From assembly GCF_900102965.1 (NCBI RefSeq), contig NZ_FNGM01000006.1:186001-250000 (forward strand): a stretch of DNA of 64,000 nt. The letters are read 5' to 3'. How positions within the stretch are numbered: position 1 is the stretch's first letter; the number at the start of each line of letters is the position of its first letter. A program made the position numbers and the translations under genes. Below, piece after piece: positions 9,584-18,416 of this stretch. This stretch comes from Paenibacillus jilunlii (GTDB taxonomy: Bacteria > Bacillota > Bacilli > Paenibacillales > Paenibacillaceae). The notes beneath the pieces are model-generated. The model ran no database searches. It was not told where the DNA came from and saw only the letters and a program-made list of their open reading frames with translations.

Positions 9584-9600
9584 CTTGTACATCCCGTCTG

Positions 9601-10374
9601 TTAATTCGAAGCCTGGAACACATACTCCCCTTCGCCAATCCGGATAGTTTGTCCCGCCAGCAGTTCTGAATCCGTGTCCAGGATCACCTGCATGAACCGG
9701 TTCTCCTCCCCTTTGACGAAATCGTAGAACTTGTCTCCGATCCGCAAGATCGCGGATGTCTCCGTGGACTCTGCAATATCGAGGCCAAACAAATTCGCCC
9801 AGTGCCCAGCGGCGGCGGCAGGGTCCGGCACGCGGAAGACCGCCCGCCTGATCCCGGCATGGCCTGCAGGATGCGGCCGGACAATGCCGGAAGCCGTCAG
9901 CCTGGCCAACCGCTCTTCATCCGTTCCTTTCCACTGAATAATGAACGGATAGACCAGCCCGCCGAAATCACCGGCAATGGTCATCATGCGCCATTCGATC
10001 AAGCTGCCGGACATATCCAGTCGTTTGCCGTCCATAATGGGTGACAAGCTTAATCCCGCTGCGGTTAACGAAGCTGCCATAGCCTCAATATCATCGGTAC
10101 GGATCACCACCCGGCTCAGCACTTCATGTTCAGGCAAGGCTGCAACAGCGTCCCGGACAACCAGATTGTACTCCGTGGACCGGGCCAATTCGGGCGATTC
10201 AATCCCCAGAAACTCGATGTAGCTCAGACCGAAGTAGCTTAACGTATTGAAGGTGCCCCAGTCCTTATGAGAACCACCTTTAAAGGCAATCAAACCGTTT
10301 TCTCCAAAGACCTCGACGACTTGGTCCAAATCGTTGATATAATGAACCAAGTGATCCCATTGTTTACTCGCCAT
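9601..10374 (-). CDS. VOC-family (glyoxalase-like) protein
   Basis: 257 residues. The N-terminal segment WDHLVHYINDLDQVVEVFGENG and the paired beta-alpha-beta-beta-beta modules are typical of glyoxalase-like (Glyoxalase_3 type) vicinal-oxygen-chelate proteins. Such proteins can be isomerases, dioxygenases or binding proteins; metal ligands cannot be assigned by eye. It is the last gene of the operon that starts with the GntR regulator, starting 3 bases after the proC stop. A link to sulfur amino acid salvage is by position only. Confidence 0.75.
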   Translation of the reverse strand: MASKQWDHLVHYINDLDQVVEVFGENGLIAFKGGSHKDWGTFNTLSYFGLSYIEFLGIESPELARSTEYNLVVRDAVAALPEHEVLSRVVIRTDDIEAMAASLTAAGLSLSPIMDGKRLDMSGSLIEWRMMTIAGDFGGLVYPFIIQWKGTDEERLARLTASGIVRPHPAGHAGIRRAVFRVPDPAAAAGHWANLFGLDIAESTETSAILRIGDKFYDFVKGEENRFMQVILDTDSELLAGQTIRIGEGEYVFQASN

Positions 10375-10377
10375 CGT

Positions 10378-11184
10378 CTATTTCGCTCCCAGTTCAGTCG
10401 TTCGCTTGACCGCTGCCATTACGCTGCGCTGCAGTCCGGCCGCGAAATCGCTGTTGTTCAGTTCGTACAGACCGTGCATCCCCACCCCGCCCGGAGAGTT
10501 GTTGATGTCCAGCAGCTGTCTGGGGTGCAGCCCCGTCTGCCGCAGCATAAGCACGGCTCCAGCCATATTCTCCAGCGCAACATTCCAGGCCTGCTCACGC
10601 GGCAATCCCGCCAGCACGCCGGCATCCACAAGGGATTCAATAAAATAATAGATGTAGTTCGGTCCGGCCACCCCGTATCCGGTGAAGACATCCAGGAGCG
10701 CTTCCTCCATATACTGGACTTTGCCGAACCCAAGCAGAAACTCGTCCACCTGCTGCCGTGAAGCACCGGCGTTCAGGACGACCCCGCTGTAGCCGTAGCC
10801 CGTATCCGTCAGTGTATTTGGAATGACCCTGACGATCGGCCGTCCGGCTCCGAAAACTCCGGCCAGCTTCTCCAGCGTCAGACCGGCCACGATCGAAACG
10901 ATCACGGCATTGGGCGCAGCGAGCCGGGTTACAGCTTGTCCCAGCTCGTCCAGTGCATCCTGCGGCCGCACAGCCAGCACAATCAGTCCGGCTTCCGCAA
11001 GATACGCTTCCTGGCTCCGGCCCGTATCCACGCCATAAGCCTTGGCCAGCACCTGAAGACGCGCCTCATTGATATCCGTAACACTTATCCGGCCGGCAGC
11101 AATGGTCTGATTGGCTGTGATGGCCCGGATGATCGCCTCCGCCATCTGTCCGCCTCCGATAAAATGAATCCGTTGCTCGATCAA
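10378..11184 (-). CDS. proC: Pyrroline-5-carboxylate reductase
   Basis: 268 residues. ProC reduces 1-pyrroline-5-carboxylate to proline with NAD(P)H. The dinucleotide-binding motif HFIGGGQMAEAIIRAI is at the N-terminus. The C-terminal dimerisation helices carry the family block GYGVAGPNYIYYFIESLVDAGVLAGLPREQA and the SPGGVGMHGLYELN signature. I use the TTG start at 11184, with GGAGG upstream; the longer open frame into metQ lacks family sequence. Sitting inside a methionine-transport operon is unusual. It may act on another imine or be a second ProC copy. Confidence 0.9.
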   Translation of the reverse strand: MIEQRIHFIGGGQMAEAIIRAITANQTIAAGRISVTDINEARLQVLAKAYGVDTGRSQEAYLAEAGLIVLAVRPQDALDELGQAVTRLAAPNAVIVSIVAGLTLEKLAGVFGAGRPIVRVIPNTLTDTGYGYSGVVLNAGASRQQVDEFLLGFGKVQYMEEALLDVFTGYGVAGPNYIYYFIESLVDAGVLAGLPREQAWNVALENMAGAVLMLRQTGLHPRQLLDINNSPGGVGMHGLYELNNSDFAAGLQRSVMAAVKRTTELGAK

Positions 11185-11201
11185 CGTCTTCCCTCCTCTG
11201 T

Positions 11202-12050
11202 TTAGTTGTTCTTCCACGCTTCCGGCAGAATGAATCCGTCGTATTTCTCCAATCCTGTAATGTATTCCTCGAACTCTTTGGACTCGTAGGCAGCCTTCAG
11301 ATCCTTGGCCCACTGCGTATTCTCATCCTTCCGGTTCACGGATACGATGATGCGGTGCTGCATAGGTGTATTTTCAATTTTGAGTGCATCGGTAATTTTC
11401 TTGCCGGCGCTGGCGATGTAATTTCCGTTAATTACGCCGTAATCCACATCCTGCAGGGATACCATAATTTGCGCCGGGTCGAGAATTTTAATATCGATCT
11501 TATATTTATCCGGCTCCATGTTGTTGATATTGAAATCTGCCAGGTTCGAGCCTTCTTTAATCTTGACCCAGCCCAGCTCTTCCAGGATGCGGAGCGCCCG
11601 CTCCTGGTTAACAGGGTCGTTGGGAACAGCCACCGTTGTGCCGTCCTTCACATCGTCTAACGTCGTGTGCTTGACAGAATAGATCCCTTGCGGCGCACCA
11701 GGCACATAGGCGATTCCAACCATATCCGCGCCAATTTCGCCATTGATGGCTTCCATATACGCTGTGCTCTGGAAGATGCTCGCATCGATCGTGCCTTCCT
11801 TCATCGCCGGGTTGACCTGCATATTTTGCGAGAAGGTCTTAATATCAACCTTGTAGCCCTGCTTTTCCAGAATCGGCAGAATCGCTTGGCGGAACTGCTC
11901 CTCATAGGTGCCGACCCCAAATCCTACAACAATCTCCTTCTTCTCACCTTCTGCGGCACCGGCTTTCGAGCTGTCCGCAGCATTGTTGGAACCGCAAGCC
12001 GTCAATATCAGAACGAAGCCAATCAGGAACAGGGACATTGCTTTTTTCAT
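11202..12050 (-). CDS. metQ: MetQ/NlpA-type substrate-binding lipoprotein
   Basis: 282-residue lipoprotein with signal peptide and lipobox LTAC (Cys19). It shows NlpA/MetQ features: VVGFGVGTYEEQFRQAILPILEKQGYKVDI, the region FSQNMQVNPAMKEGTIDASIFQ and the VPNDPVNQERALRILEELGWV block. It would capture methionine or an analogue outside the membrane for MetN/MetI. Its start overlaps the UROD-like gene by 4 bases (ATGA). The transporter genes are split here: N and I come first, then the UROD-like gene, then Q. Confidence 0.9.
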   Translation of the reverse strand: MKKAMSLFLIGFVLILTACGSNNAADSSKAGAAEGEKKEIVVGFGVGTYEEQFRQAILPILEKQGYKVDIKTFSQNMQVNPAMKEGTIDASIFQSTAYMEAINGEIGADMVGIAYVPGAPQGIYSVKHTTLDDVKDGTTVAVPNDPVNQERALRILEELGWVKIKEGSNLADFNINNMEPDKYKIDIKILDPAQIMVSLQDVDYGVINGNYIASAGKKITDALKIENTPMQHRIIVSVNRKDENTQWAKDLKAAYESKEFEEYITGLEKYDGFILPEAWKNN

Positions 12051-13081
12051 ACAGTGATCTCTCCTTCAAATACAGATTTTTTTAACTGTACTAGCGCTTC
12101 GTCGGTAACACTAAGTGGAATGGCGCAGTTGGGAGCGAGTATAAACGGTTGGTCCTTCATCTGACTCAGTGCTGCCGAAGCTTGCTGCTGAATTTGCGAA
12201 ATGTCGTTAGCGGCAAACAGAGCGTGATCGACCCCGCCAACCTTCGTCGCTGTCAACGCGGCTTCCAGCCCCGGGTTTCCTTCAGCCTTCGTATCCCAGC
12301 TGATCCCGTCGATCGGATAGTCGTTGAACCGCTCGGGATGCGCATAAGCTCCACAGGTATGGAGCACATTTTTTCCGTAGCTGGCAGCGTCCAATACAAT
12401 ATTGTCATAAGGTCTCGAAAATTCGTTGAACAACGCCTCATCGAACATCCCTGGGTGCGCAGTCCCCGTCACCGCATAGAACAAGCCGTCTGATCCAGCC
12501 TGCTTCAGCTCCTGTACATAATCGGCCATGGTCAGGGAGATCGCATGCAGCGCATGATGCGCCGCCGCCCGGTGCTCTTTGAACAAGGAATCCAGCGTCA
12601 CCGGCTGTTCGATGCCGAATACGGTCGGGTACACATAAGCGGAACGCCCGACAATAAACAGCAGCACCGTCAACGGGGAGAAGACGGTCTGGATTAAAGG
12701 GGTATCCGGCAGCCCCCGGCGGATTTTGGCTACAGCCTCAAGCTGCTCCAGCAGAGGGGCTGATTGTGTGGCCTTTTTCACTTCAAGCTGCCACAGCTGG
12801 GCTGCTGCCGGAACCACCGTTGTAAGCTGCCGGGGAAATACGGCCCTATAATGGCCGAAATCATATTCATTCCCCCAAGCTTCGGCTAAATAGGTGGCTC
12901 TGGGGTTGATCTTAACCCAGTCCCAGTCATATTGCTTAGTAAAAGCGATGGTCGTTTCGGCCAGATCGTCCGCATTCTGCTCTCTGTCAATGAAGTGGCG
13001 CCAGCCGCTGACGATGGGCCGGTCCGCCCGCTCCCCCGATAAAATAGCCTGAAACCGTTCCTGTCTGCTCCATGTACTCAC
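12047..13081 (-). CDS. UROD-superfamily protein, methyltransferase-like
   Basis: 344 residues with the uroporphyrinogen-decarboxylase TIM-barrel fold. It carries HTC (within NVLHTCGAY) and a later Cys in APNCAIP. This H-x-C...C pattern binds zinc in MtaA-type corrinoid methyltransferases and is not the decarboxylase active site. I therefore favour a zinc-dependent methyl or alkyl transfer on a thiol, rather than haem synthesis. It lies between metI and metQ, with a 4-base overlap into metQ, so a role in handling imported S-methyl or S-alkyl compounds is a reasonable inference. Confidence 0.75.
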   Translation of the reverse strand: MSTWSRQERFQAILSGERADRPIVSGWRHFIDREQNADDLAETTIAFTKQYDWDWVKINPRATYLAEAWGNEYDFGHYRAVFPRQLTTVVPAAAQLWQLEVKKATQSAPLLEQLEAVAKIRRGLPDTPLIQTVFSPLTVLLFIVGRSAYVYPTVFGIEQPVTLDSLFKEHRAAAHHALHAISLTMADYVQELKQAGSDGLFYAVTGTAHPGMFDEALFNEFSRPYDNIVLDAASYGKNVLHTCGAYAHPERFNDYPIDGISWDTKAEGNPGLEAALTATKVGGVDHALFAANDISQIQQQASAALSQMKDQPFILAPNCAIPLSVTDEALVQLKKSVFEGEITV

Positions 13082-13111
13082 TTTGTTTGCCTCCTTTTGT
13101 TAGGACAGTTC

Positions 13112-13771
13112 CTAATACCGGCGGATCTTTCTCGCCAGCGAGTTGCCCAAAGATTGAATTCCCTGTACGAAAATAACAAGTATCACCACGGTCGCAACTA
13201 CAACCACAGTGTCAAACCGTTGGTACCCGTACACAATCGCCAAGTCTCCGACACCGCCGCCGCCGACCGTTCCGGCCATAGCCGTTGCGCCAATCAATCC
13301 GATGGTTGCCGTGGTCAAGGACAGAATCAGCGAGCCGACAGCCTCCGGCAGCAGAAAGTAGCGGATAACCTGAAACGGTGTGGCCCCCATCGATTCCGCC
13401 GCTTCCATAATGCCCGGATTCACCTCAAGCAGGGAATTTTCGACCAGACGTCCGATATACGGCGCGATATACAGGATGAGCGGCACGATTGCGGCGTTCG
13501 TCCCGATGGAGGTGTGGACAATCATCCGGGTGAACGGAATAATCGCGACCAGCAAAATGATAAAGGGCAGAGAACGAATGATGTTGATGACCGGATTAAG
13601 CAAGGTATAGAGCAGCTTGTTCTCCAGAACACCCCCGGGACGGGTAACAACGAGCAAGATGCCGATGGGGATTCCGATCAACGAGCCTACGAACAAGGAC
13701 ATCCCCACCATATAGACCGTATCGATGATGGCTTGTATAAACTGCTCACTGGTCACTGTTGTTGAGAACAT
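13112..13771 (-). CDS. metI: MetI-type methionine ABC transporter permease
   Basis: 219 residues with about five membrane helices. The permease EAA-type loop is visible as VNPGIMEAAESMGATPFQVIRYFLLPEA, and the end region GGGGVGDLAIVYGYQRF is typical of MetI (MetP in Bacillus). It overlaps the 3' end of metN by 26 bases, so expression is coupled. Confidence 0.92.
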   Translation of the reverse strand: MFSTTVTSEQFIQAIIDTVYMVGMSLFVGSLIGIPIGILLVVTRPGGVLENKLLYTLLNPVINIIRSLPFIILLVAIIPFTRMIVHTSIGTNAAIVPLILYIAPYIGRLVENSLLEVNPGIMEAAESMGATPFQVIRYFLLPEAVGSLILSLTTATIGLIGATAMAGTVGGGGVGDLAIVYGYQRFDTVVVVATVVILVIFVQGIQSLGNSLARKIRRY

Positions 13772-14795
13772 GCTTATCCACCTCCTCCAAATCGATTTCT
13801 CTGCGCTTCAGGAAGTCCAGCGCCTTGTCCATTTCCTCTGAACTCCCCTGAAGTTGAATGATCATCGTCCCCAGTGTGGTGTCCTGAATCTCCGTCATAT
13901 TGGCAAACAGAATATTGACCTTGACATCACTTGCGCGGATCAGTTCGTACAATACCGGCTCCGACGCGCGTTCCCCGAAGAATTCCAGCTTGTACATGCG
14001 GCTTCCCTCATCTGTAGTCAGAGTTTTCCGCATACTGCTTGTCATACTGGTCTGAATAACCGTACTCACAAAATTTTGTGTTGTCGGATGCTGCGGATGC
14101 CCGAATACCTCCAGCACGCTGCCCTGCTCAATGATCCGGCCGCCTTCCATTACCGCCACCTTATTGCAAATCTCCTGGATGACAGACATTTCATGGGTAA
14201 TAATCATGATCGTAATATGATATTCCGCATTAATCTTCTTAAGCAATTGTAAAATAGAGCGGGTCGTCTGCGGGTCCAGCGCCGAGGTCGCTTCATCGCA
14301 TAACAGCACTGAAGGGTTTGAAGCCAGCGCACGGGCAATTCCCACCCGCTGCTTCTGTCCACCCGACAATTCGCTCGGGTAGCTCCCTGCTTTGTCGCTC
14401 AAGCCAACGAACTCGAGCAGTTCCATGACGCGCTGGTGAATCTCGTTTTTATTCTTTTTGAGCAGCACAAGGGGAATTGCCACATTGTCAAAGACCTTTT
14501 TGGATTCCAGCAGGTTGAAATGCTGAAAGATCATGCCGATATTTTTTTTGGCGGCACGCAGCTCTTTATCGCTGTACGCTCCCAAATCATGCCCGTCGAC
14601 AAACACCTGTCCTTTCGTCGGCCTTTCCAAGTAATTGACCAGCCGGATCAGCGTGCTTTTGCCAGCACCGCTATAGCCGATCACTCCGAAGATATCGCCT
14701 TTATCAACCTTCAGCTGAACACCCTTAATGGCATCATTTGAGATTCCCTTGCGGAGATACGTCTTGTAAACGTCTCTTAATTCGATCATCACCAT
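13746..14795 (-). CDS. metN: MetN-type methionine ABC transporter ATPase
   Basis: 349 residues. Walker A is GYSGAGKST, signature LSGGQKQRVGIARAL, Walker B VLLCDEATSALDP. The last ~100 residues form the C-terminal NIL (ACT-like) regulatory domain, which in MetN proteins binds methionine and inhibits transport. The start ATG at 14795 has AAAGGAG upstream; ATG at 14789 is also possible. Confidence 0.93.
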   Translation of the reverse strand: MVMIELRDVYKTYLRKGISNDAIKGVQLKVDKGDIFGVIGYSGAGKSTLIRLVNYLERPTKGQVFVDGHDLGAYSDKELRAAKKNIGMIFQHFNLLESKKVFDNVAIPLVLLKKNKNEIHQRVMELLEFVGLSDKAGSYPSELSGGQKQRVGIARALASNPSVLLCDEATSALDPQTTRSILQLLKKINAEYHITIMIITHEMSVIQEICNKVAVMEGGRIIEQGSVLEVFGHPQHPTTQNFVSTVIQTSMTSSMRKTLTTDEGSRMYKLEFFGERASEPVLYELIRASDVKVNILFANMTEIQDTTLGTMIIQLQGSSEEMDKALDFLKRREIDLEEVDKHVLNNSDQ

Positions 14796-14823
14796 TCCGC
14801 TCCTTTCATTAGATGTCCTGGGG

Positions 14824-15993
14824 CTAAGCCTGCTCCTTCAGCTGCACCAGCGCCCGCTCGGCCAAGAGTGCAAAATAACGGGCGGCAGGAAGAAGAGCAG
14901 CTTCGTCCACGTCAAAACGCGGATGATGCAGTGCATAAGCGGGACCCGTGCCGATATTTACAAAAGCGCCCGGTATTTGCTGCAAATACAGCGCAAAATC
15001 TTCTCCCCCCATTTGCGGCGGGATGTCGTGTACCTCATATCCTGCCTGCCCGGCGATCTCTTTGCAGAAGTCAGCCCAGACGCCGTAGTTGATCGTCGCC
15101 GGCGGTCCCGGAGCCCAAAGCAGCCGTGCCTTCGCTCCGGCGGCTCCAGCGATGCCTTCAATGATGCGGGTGATCTTCTCCGGCATGCCTGCGCGAATTT
15201 CTTCATTATAAGTACGTACCGTACCCTCCAGTTCCACCCGTTCCGGCAATACGTTCCAGGTATGGCCTCCGCTGATCCGGGTGACACTCAGCACTACCGT
15301 ATCCCTGGCACCGCATTGACGGCTGACGATGGTTTGGAGCGCGGTAATGATCTGGGCTGCCGTTACGATCGCGTCCACGCCATTCTCCGGAGTGGCGGCA
15401 TGAGCGCCTATTCCTTCCACCGAAATTTCAAACCGGTCCACCCCCGCCGTTAATGGTCCTGTTCTCGTTCCGAAGGTTCCCGCCGGCAGTTCGGGCGAGT
15501 TATGCAGCCCGAATATTGCAGCTACATTGCCCAGTCCTCCCGAAGCCAGCACGCTCTCGGCGCCATGACCGGTTTCCTCCGCTGGCTGGAACAAAATTTT
15601 CACGCTGCCCGGCAGCTCGGCTTCACGTTCTTTCAGCAGCATCGCGGCTCCCAGTATGACCGCTGTATGAAAATCGTGGCCGCAAGCGTGCATTTTCCCC
15701 GGAATTTCCGACGCAAACGGCAATCCGGTCTTCTCCTCAACCGGAAGCGCATCGATATCGCAGCGGATCGCCACGACCGGCCCTTCACTCTGCCCGACTT
15801 GGGCAATAAGCCCGGTTGGCAGCGGAAGATCCAAGACGGAAATATGAGCCTCGGCCAGCCATGTCCGCAGCTTGTCCGTTGTCTTAAATTCTTCGTAAGA
15901 TAATTCCGGCTCGCGATGCAGACTTCTGCGAACGCCAATCAGCTGTTGCTCCAGTGCTTGCATCATTTCATCCTGCGGTTTCACCGGCATCAT
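14824..15993 (-). CDS. M20 family N-acyl amino acid amidohydrolase
   Basis: 389 residues, M20D-type metallopeptidase. Metal-site motifs are visible: CDIDALPVEE, MHACGHDFHTA, QPAEETGHGAE and the C-terminal GGEDFALYL. Such enzymes remove acyl groups from amino acids; in Bacillus, relatives deacetylate S-substituted cysteine derivatives in sulfur salvage. Its place between the PLP enzyme and MetN suggests it frees an N-acylated sulfur amino acid after import. Exact substrate unknown. Confidence 0.88.
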   Translation of the reverse strand: MMPVKPQDEMMQALEQQLIGVRRSLHREPELSYEEFKTTDKLRTWLAEAHISVLDLPLPTGLIAQVGQSEGPVVAIRCDIDALPVEEKTGLPFASEIPGKMHACGHDFHTAVILGAAMLLKEREAELPGSVKILFQPAEETGHGAESVLASGGLGNVAAIFGLHNSPELPAGTFGTRTGPLTAGVDRFEISVEGIGAHAATPENGVDAIVTAAQIITALQTIVSRQCGARDTVVLSVTRISGGHTWNVLPERVELEGTVRTYNEEIRAGMPEKITRIIEGIAGAAGAKARLLWAPGPPATINYGVWADFCKEIAGQAGYEVHDIPPQMGGEDFALYLQQIPGAFVNIGTGPAYALHHPRFDVDEAALLPAARYFALLAERALVQLKEQA

Positions 15994-16019
15994 GTTTCCC
16001 CCTTTGTATAAGCCATATT

Positions 16020-17234
16020 TTATTTAGAAATGGAGTTCCGCCCCGCATAAGGGAACAATGCCTCCAGCGCTTGATCGAAATCTGCGATAATATCGTGTAC
16101 ATCCTCCAGCCCGACCGAAACCCGGATCAACCCGTCCGTAATCCCGAATTGAACCCGCTCCTTCTGCGGAATGGAAGCGTGGGTCATAGAGGCCGGATGC
16201 TGCACCAGCGTTTCGGGATCTCCCAGGCTGAAGGAAATCATCGCCAGCTTGAGCGAGTTGATCAGCTTCTTCCCTTCTGTCAGCCCTCCCTTGACTTCGA
16301 ACGAGACGATTCCTCCCATGCCTTTCATCTGGGCAAGAGCCAGCTTATGCTGGGGATGGGATTCAAGACCCGGATAGAACACTCTTTCAATCGAAGGATG
16401 GGCCTCCAGAAATTCCGCGACTGCCTGGGCATTCCGGCAATGCCTTTCGACCCGCAGGGCCATCGTCTTCATCCCTCTGAGAATCAGAAAGGATTCCCAG
16501 GCGTTCAGATTCTGCCCCAAATCGCCCATCAGCCTTTTTCGCATAAAGGTGATCACGTCTTTGCTGCCCACAACGAATCCGGCCAGCACATCCCCATGGC
16601 CGTTGATGTATTTAGTAGCACTGTGCACCACAACATCGGCTCCCAGCTCCAAAGGCTTTTGCAGACAAGGGCTCATGAAGGTGTTGTCAACAATGACGGG
16701 AAGCTTATGCAGCTTGCAGGCTTGGGTAATTTGCTTGATATCAAGGATCGTCAGCTTCGGGTTGGAGGGTGTTTCGATATAGACAGCTTTCGTATTGGGC
16801 TTAATCGCCTGGAGCATTGCAGCAGTATCCGTACAGTCGACAAAGTCGCATTCGATACCGAAACGTGGTGCGAGGGAAGTTAGGAAGTTATATGTGCCGC
16901 CGTACACATCCTTTGTTACCAGGACATGGTCTCCATGCTTCAAAAAGCCAAGCAGGGCAATGGAGATGGCGGCCATTCCGCTGGAAACACCCAAGGCGTC
17001 TTCACCGCCTTCCAGTGCGGCGATTTTTTTCTCCAGCGTGCGGGAGGTCGGATTACCGTATCTGCCGTAATACACGCCTTCCGCTTCACCTGCCACCACG
17101 GAGGCTGCTGTTTCAGCATCAGGAAACGCATAGGCAACCGCAGGGATAACGCTTTGGGAAATGGCACCTGTCAGGGGATCGGGAGACTGGCTCTCATGAA
17201 TAATCTTCGTGTCCATCTTCCATTCTGATTGCAT
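16020..17234 (-). CDS. PLP-dependent trans-sulfuration enzyme (cystathionine/methionine gamma-lyase type)
   Basis: 404 residues, Cys/Met metabolism PLP family. The PLP lysine is in HSATKYINGHGD, and the YGRYGNPTSRTLE and PASMTHASIPQKER blocks are diagnostic. Overall it is closest to methionine/cystathionine gamma-lyases. However, the position of the methionine gamma-lyase active-site Cys (after Tyr-Gly) is Gly here (VYGGTYNF), as in cystathionine enzymes, so strict methionine gamma-lyase activity should not be assumed. AGAAAGGA lies before the ATG. Only 5 bases separate it from the gntR stop. In context it would release a thiol and a keto acid from an imported sulfur amino acid. Confidence 0.88.
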   Translation of the reverse strand: MQSEWKMDTKIIHESQSPDPLTGAISQSVIPAVAYAFPDAETAASVVAGEAEGVYYGRYGNPTSRTLEKKIAALEGGEDALGVSSGMAAISIALLGFLKHGDHVLVTKDVYGGTYNFLTSLAPRFGIECDFVDCTDTAAMLQAIKPNTKAVYIETPSNPKLTILDIKQITQACKLHKLPVIVDNTFMSPCLQKPLELGADVVVHSATKYINGHGDVLAGFVVGSKDVITFMRKRLMGDLGQNLNAWESFLILRGMKTMALRVERHCRNAQAVAEFLEAHPSIERVFYPGLESHPQHKLALAQMKGMGGIVSFEVKGGLTEGKKLINSLKLAMISFSLGDPETLVQHPASMTHASIPQKERVQFGITDGLIRVSVGLEDVHDIIADFDQALEALFPYAGRNSISK

Positions 17235-17239
17235 GCGGC

Positions 17240-17920
17240 TCAGTCCTTTCTGGTTTCGTCAACCGTTTTTAGACGTTTCAGCGCTGTGGCCAAGCTGTTG
17301 GAGATGTGATCCTGCATCACTTTTTCCGCGCCCTCTTCATCCCGGTCAGCGATCCTTTGCAGAATCAGGCTATGCTCTTCATAGGCCTGTGAATTCCATT
17401 CGCCGTGCAGGGAGACATAACGGCAATAGCGGAGCGTGTGGTCCCGGAGCTGGCTCAATATTCTTTCAAAGGTATGCAGGCCGCTTATTTCCGATAAATA
17501 ATCATGAAATTCAAAGCCGAACGGGAGAGCATCCTTATCGGAGCCTAAATGCAAGGATTGATTCGTTTTTTCAACCATCGCCGTCATGTGTTGAATATCT
17601 TGGGGGGTAGCGTTTTTGGCGGCATTTTTGGCAATATGCCCTTCCAGCATGCCGCGGACAAGAAAGATCTCTTCCAGCTCTTCCACAGTAACCGGCGCTA
17701 CCTTCAGCCTTCCGTTTGGCTGGCGGACAAGAAAATCCTCATTCTCCAATCGCTGAATCGCCTCCCGCAAGGGAGTACGGCTGACGCCGAGCAGTGACGC
17801 AAGGCTTTCTTCATGCACGTTCTGGCCCGGCTTCAGTTCATTGTCAATGATCTTCTGCTTCAGTTCAAAATAGGTGTTATCCTTGGACAACCTGCGTGTC
17901 CGTAACATTGAGCTGCTCAT
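17240..17920 (-). CDS. GntR family (FadR-type) regulator of the sulfur amino acid operon
   Basis: 226 residues: an N-terminal winged helix (EESLASLLGVSRTPLREAIQRLENEDFLV) and a C-terminal all-helical FCD effector domain with metal-binding-type His residues. I start at ATG 17920, preceded by AGGAGAAG, instead of the longer frame. It is the first gene of the operon. A perfect palindrome fitting the GntR/FadR operator pattern lies 67 bases upstream, so autoregulation is likely. The effector is probably the imported compound or a breakdown product. Confidence 0.9.
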   Translation of the reverse strand: MSSSMLRTRRLSKDNTYFELKQKIIDNELKPGQNVHEESLASLLGVSRTPLREAIQRLENEDFLVRQPNGRLKVAPVTVEELEEIFLVRGMLEGHIAKNAAKNATPQDIQHMTAMVEKTNQSLHLGSDKDALPFGFEFHDYLSEISGLHTFERILSQLRDHTLRYCRYVSLHGEWNSQAYEEHSLILQRIADRDEEGAEKVMQDHISNSLATALKRLKTVDETRKD

Positions 17921-17986
17921 TGGCGCTTCTCCTCTATATTGCGATTTCTTACCTCCAAGCACTTCATTGCTCATTTGTGTAATTGT

Positions 17987-18004
17987 ATAATTGTATACAA
18001 TTAT
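17987..18004. promoter_or_regulatory. GntR-type operator palindrome
   Basis: 18-bp perfect palindrome with core TTGTATACAA, matching the TNGTNNACNA-like pattern of FadR-subfamily GntR sites. A partial extra copy of the TTGTATAA half lies just beside it. It sits in the leader/promoter of the gntR-led operon. Confidence 0.75.
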
Positions 18005-18285
18005 TACTAAAGTCTCACCTCTCTCTTTCCTATTTCGTTGCGGTTTGTAGATTTAGGCTTATAATACCGAGTGAAAATCATTTTGTCTATACTTTCATGT
18101 CAATTTTCGTCACATTTCGCCATATTTTTTTAGGAAAACGCTCTCTAAACTCATATCATCGCAATACATGTCATATAAAGTCACGCAAAAAAAGCAAACC
18201 GGAATGCAGAGCGCCTCATGCTCCAGCATCATGCCAAAATCAACTTGTCCAAAATGAAGACTGCGGTTCAATCTACACAGCACAA
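18005..18285. other. Intergenic space upstream of the gntR-led operon
   Basis: AT-rich non-coding stretch. I looked for a SAM (S-box) riboswitch or T-box, common before methionine genes in this phylum, and saw neither. No gene is supported here. Confidence 0.5.
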
Positions 18286-18314
18286 AAAGACACTAACTAA
18301 GGGCTAGTGTCTTT
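18286..18314 (-). terminator. Terminator of the GNAT / ketopantoate-reductase unit
   Basis: Perfect 10-bp stem (AAAGACACTA / TAGTGTCTTT), 9-base loop, followed by TTTTTGTG on the minus strand. It lies about 100 bases past the GNAT stop codon. Confidence 0.8.
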
Positions 18315-18416
18315 GGGCGATATCATCTATTCCTTTTGGGCAGCTTGTGAATGGGGAGTGATTATAAAAGTGCTTTTTTGTTATCTGGTTTAACTTAGTT
18401 CTAAATCTCTAAAAGT

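Noticed and set aside
13097-13765. 222-codon open frame on the plus strand
   Set aside because: Antisense to metI, with the low-complexity, charged composition expected from reading a membrane-protein gene backwards.
15954-16883. 309-codon open frame on the plus strand
   Set aside because: Antisense shadow of the PLP enzyme gene; no protein-like features.
18005-18285. SAM riboswitch or T-box leader before the methionine-type operon
   Set aside because: No conserved stems or T-box sequence could be found by eye; the GntR palindrome explains regulation better. A covariance-model search would settle it.
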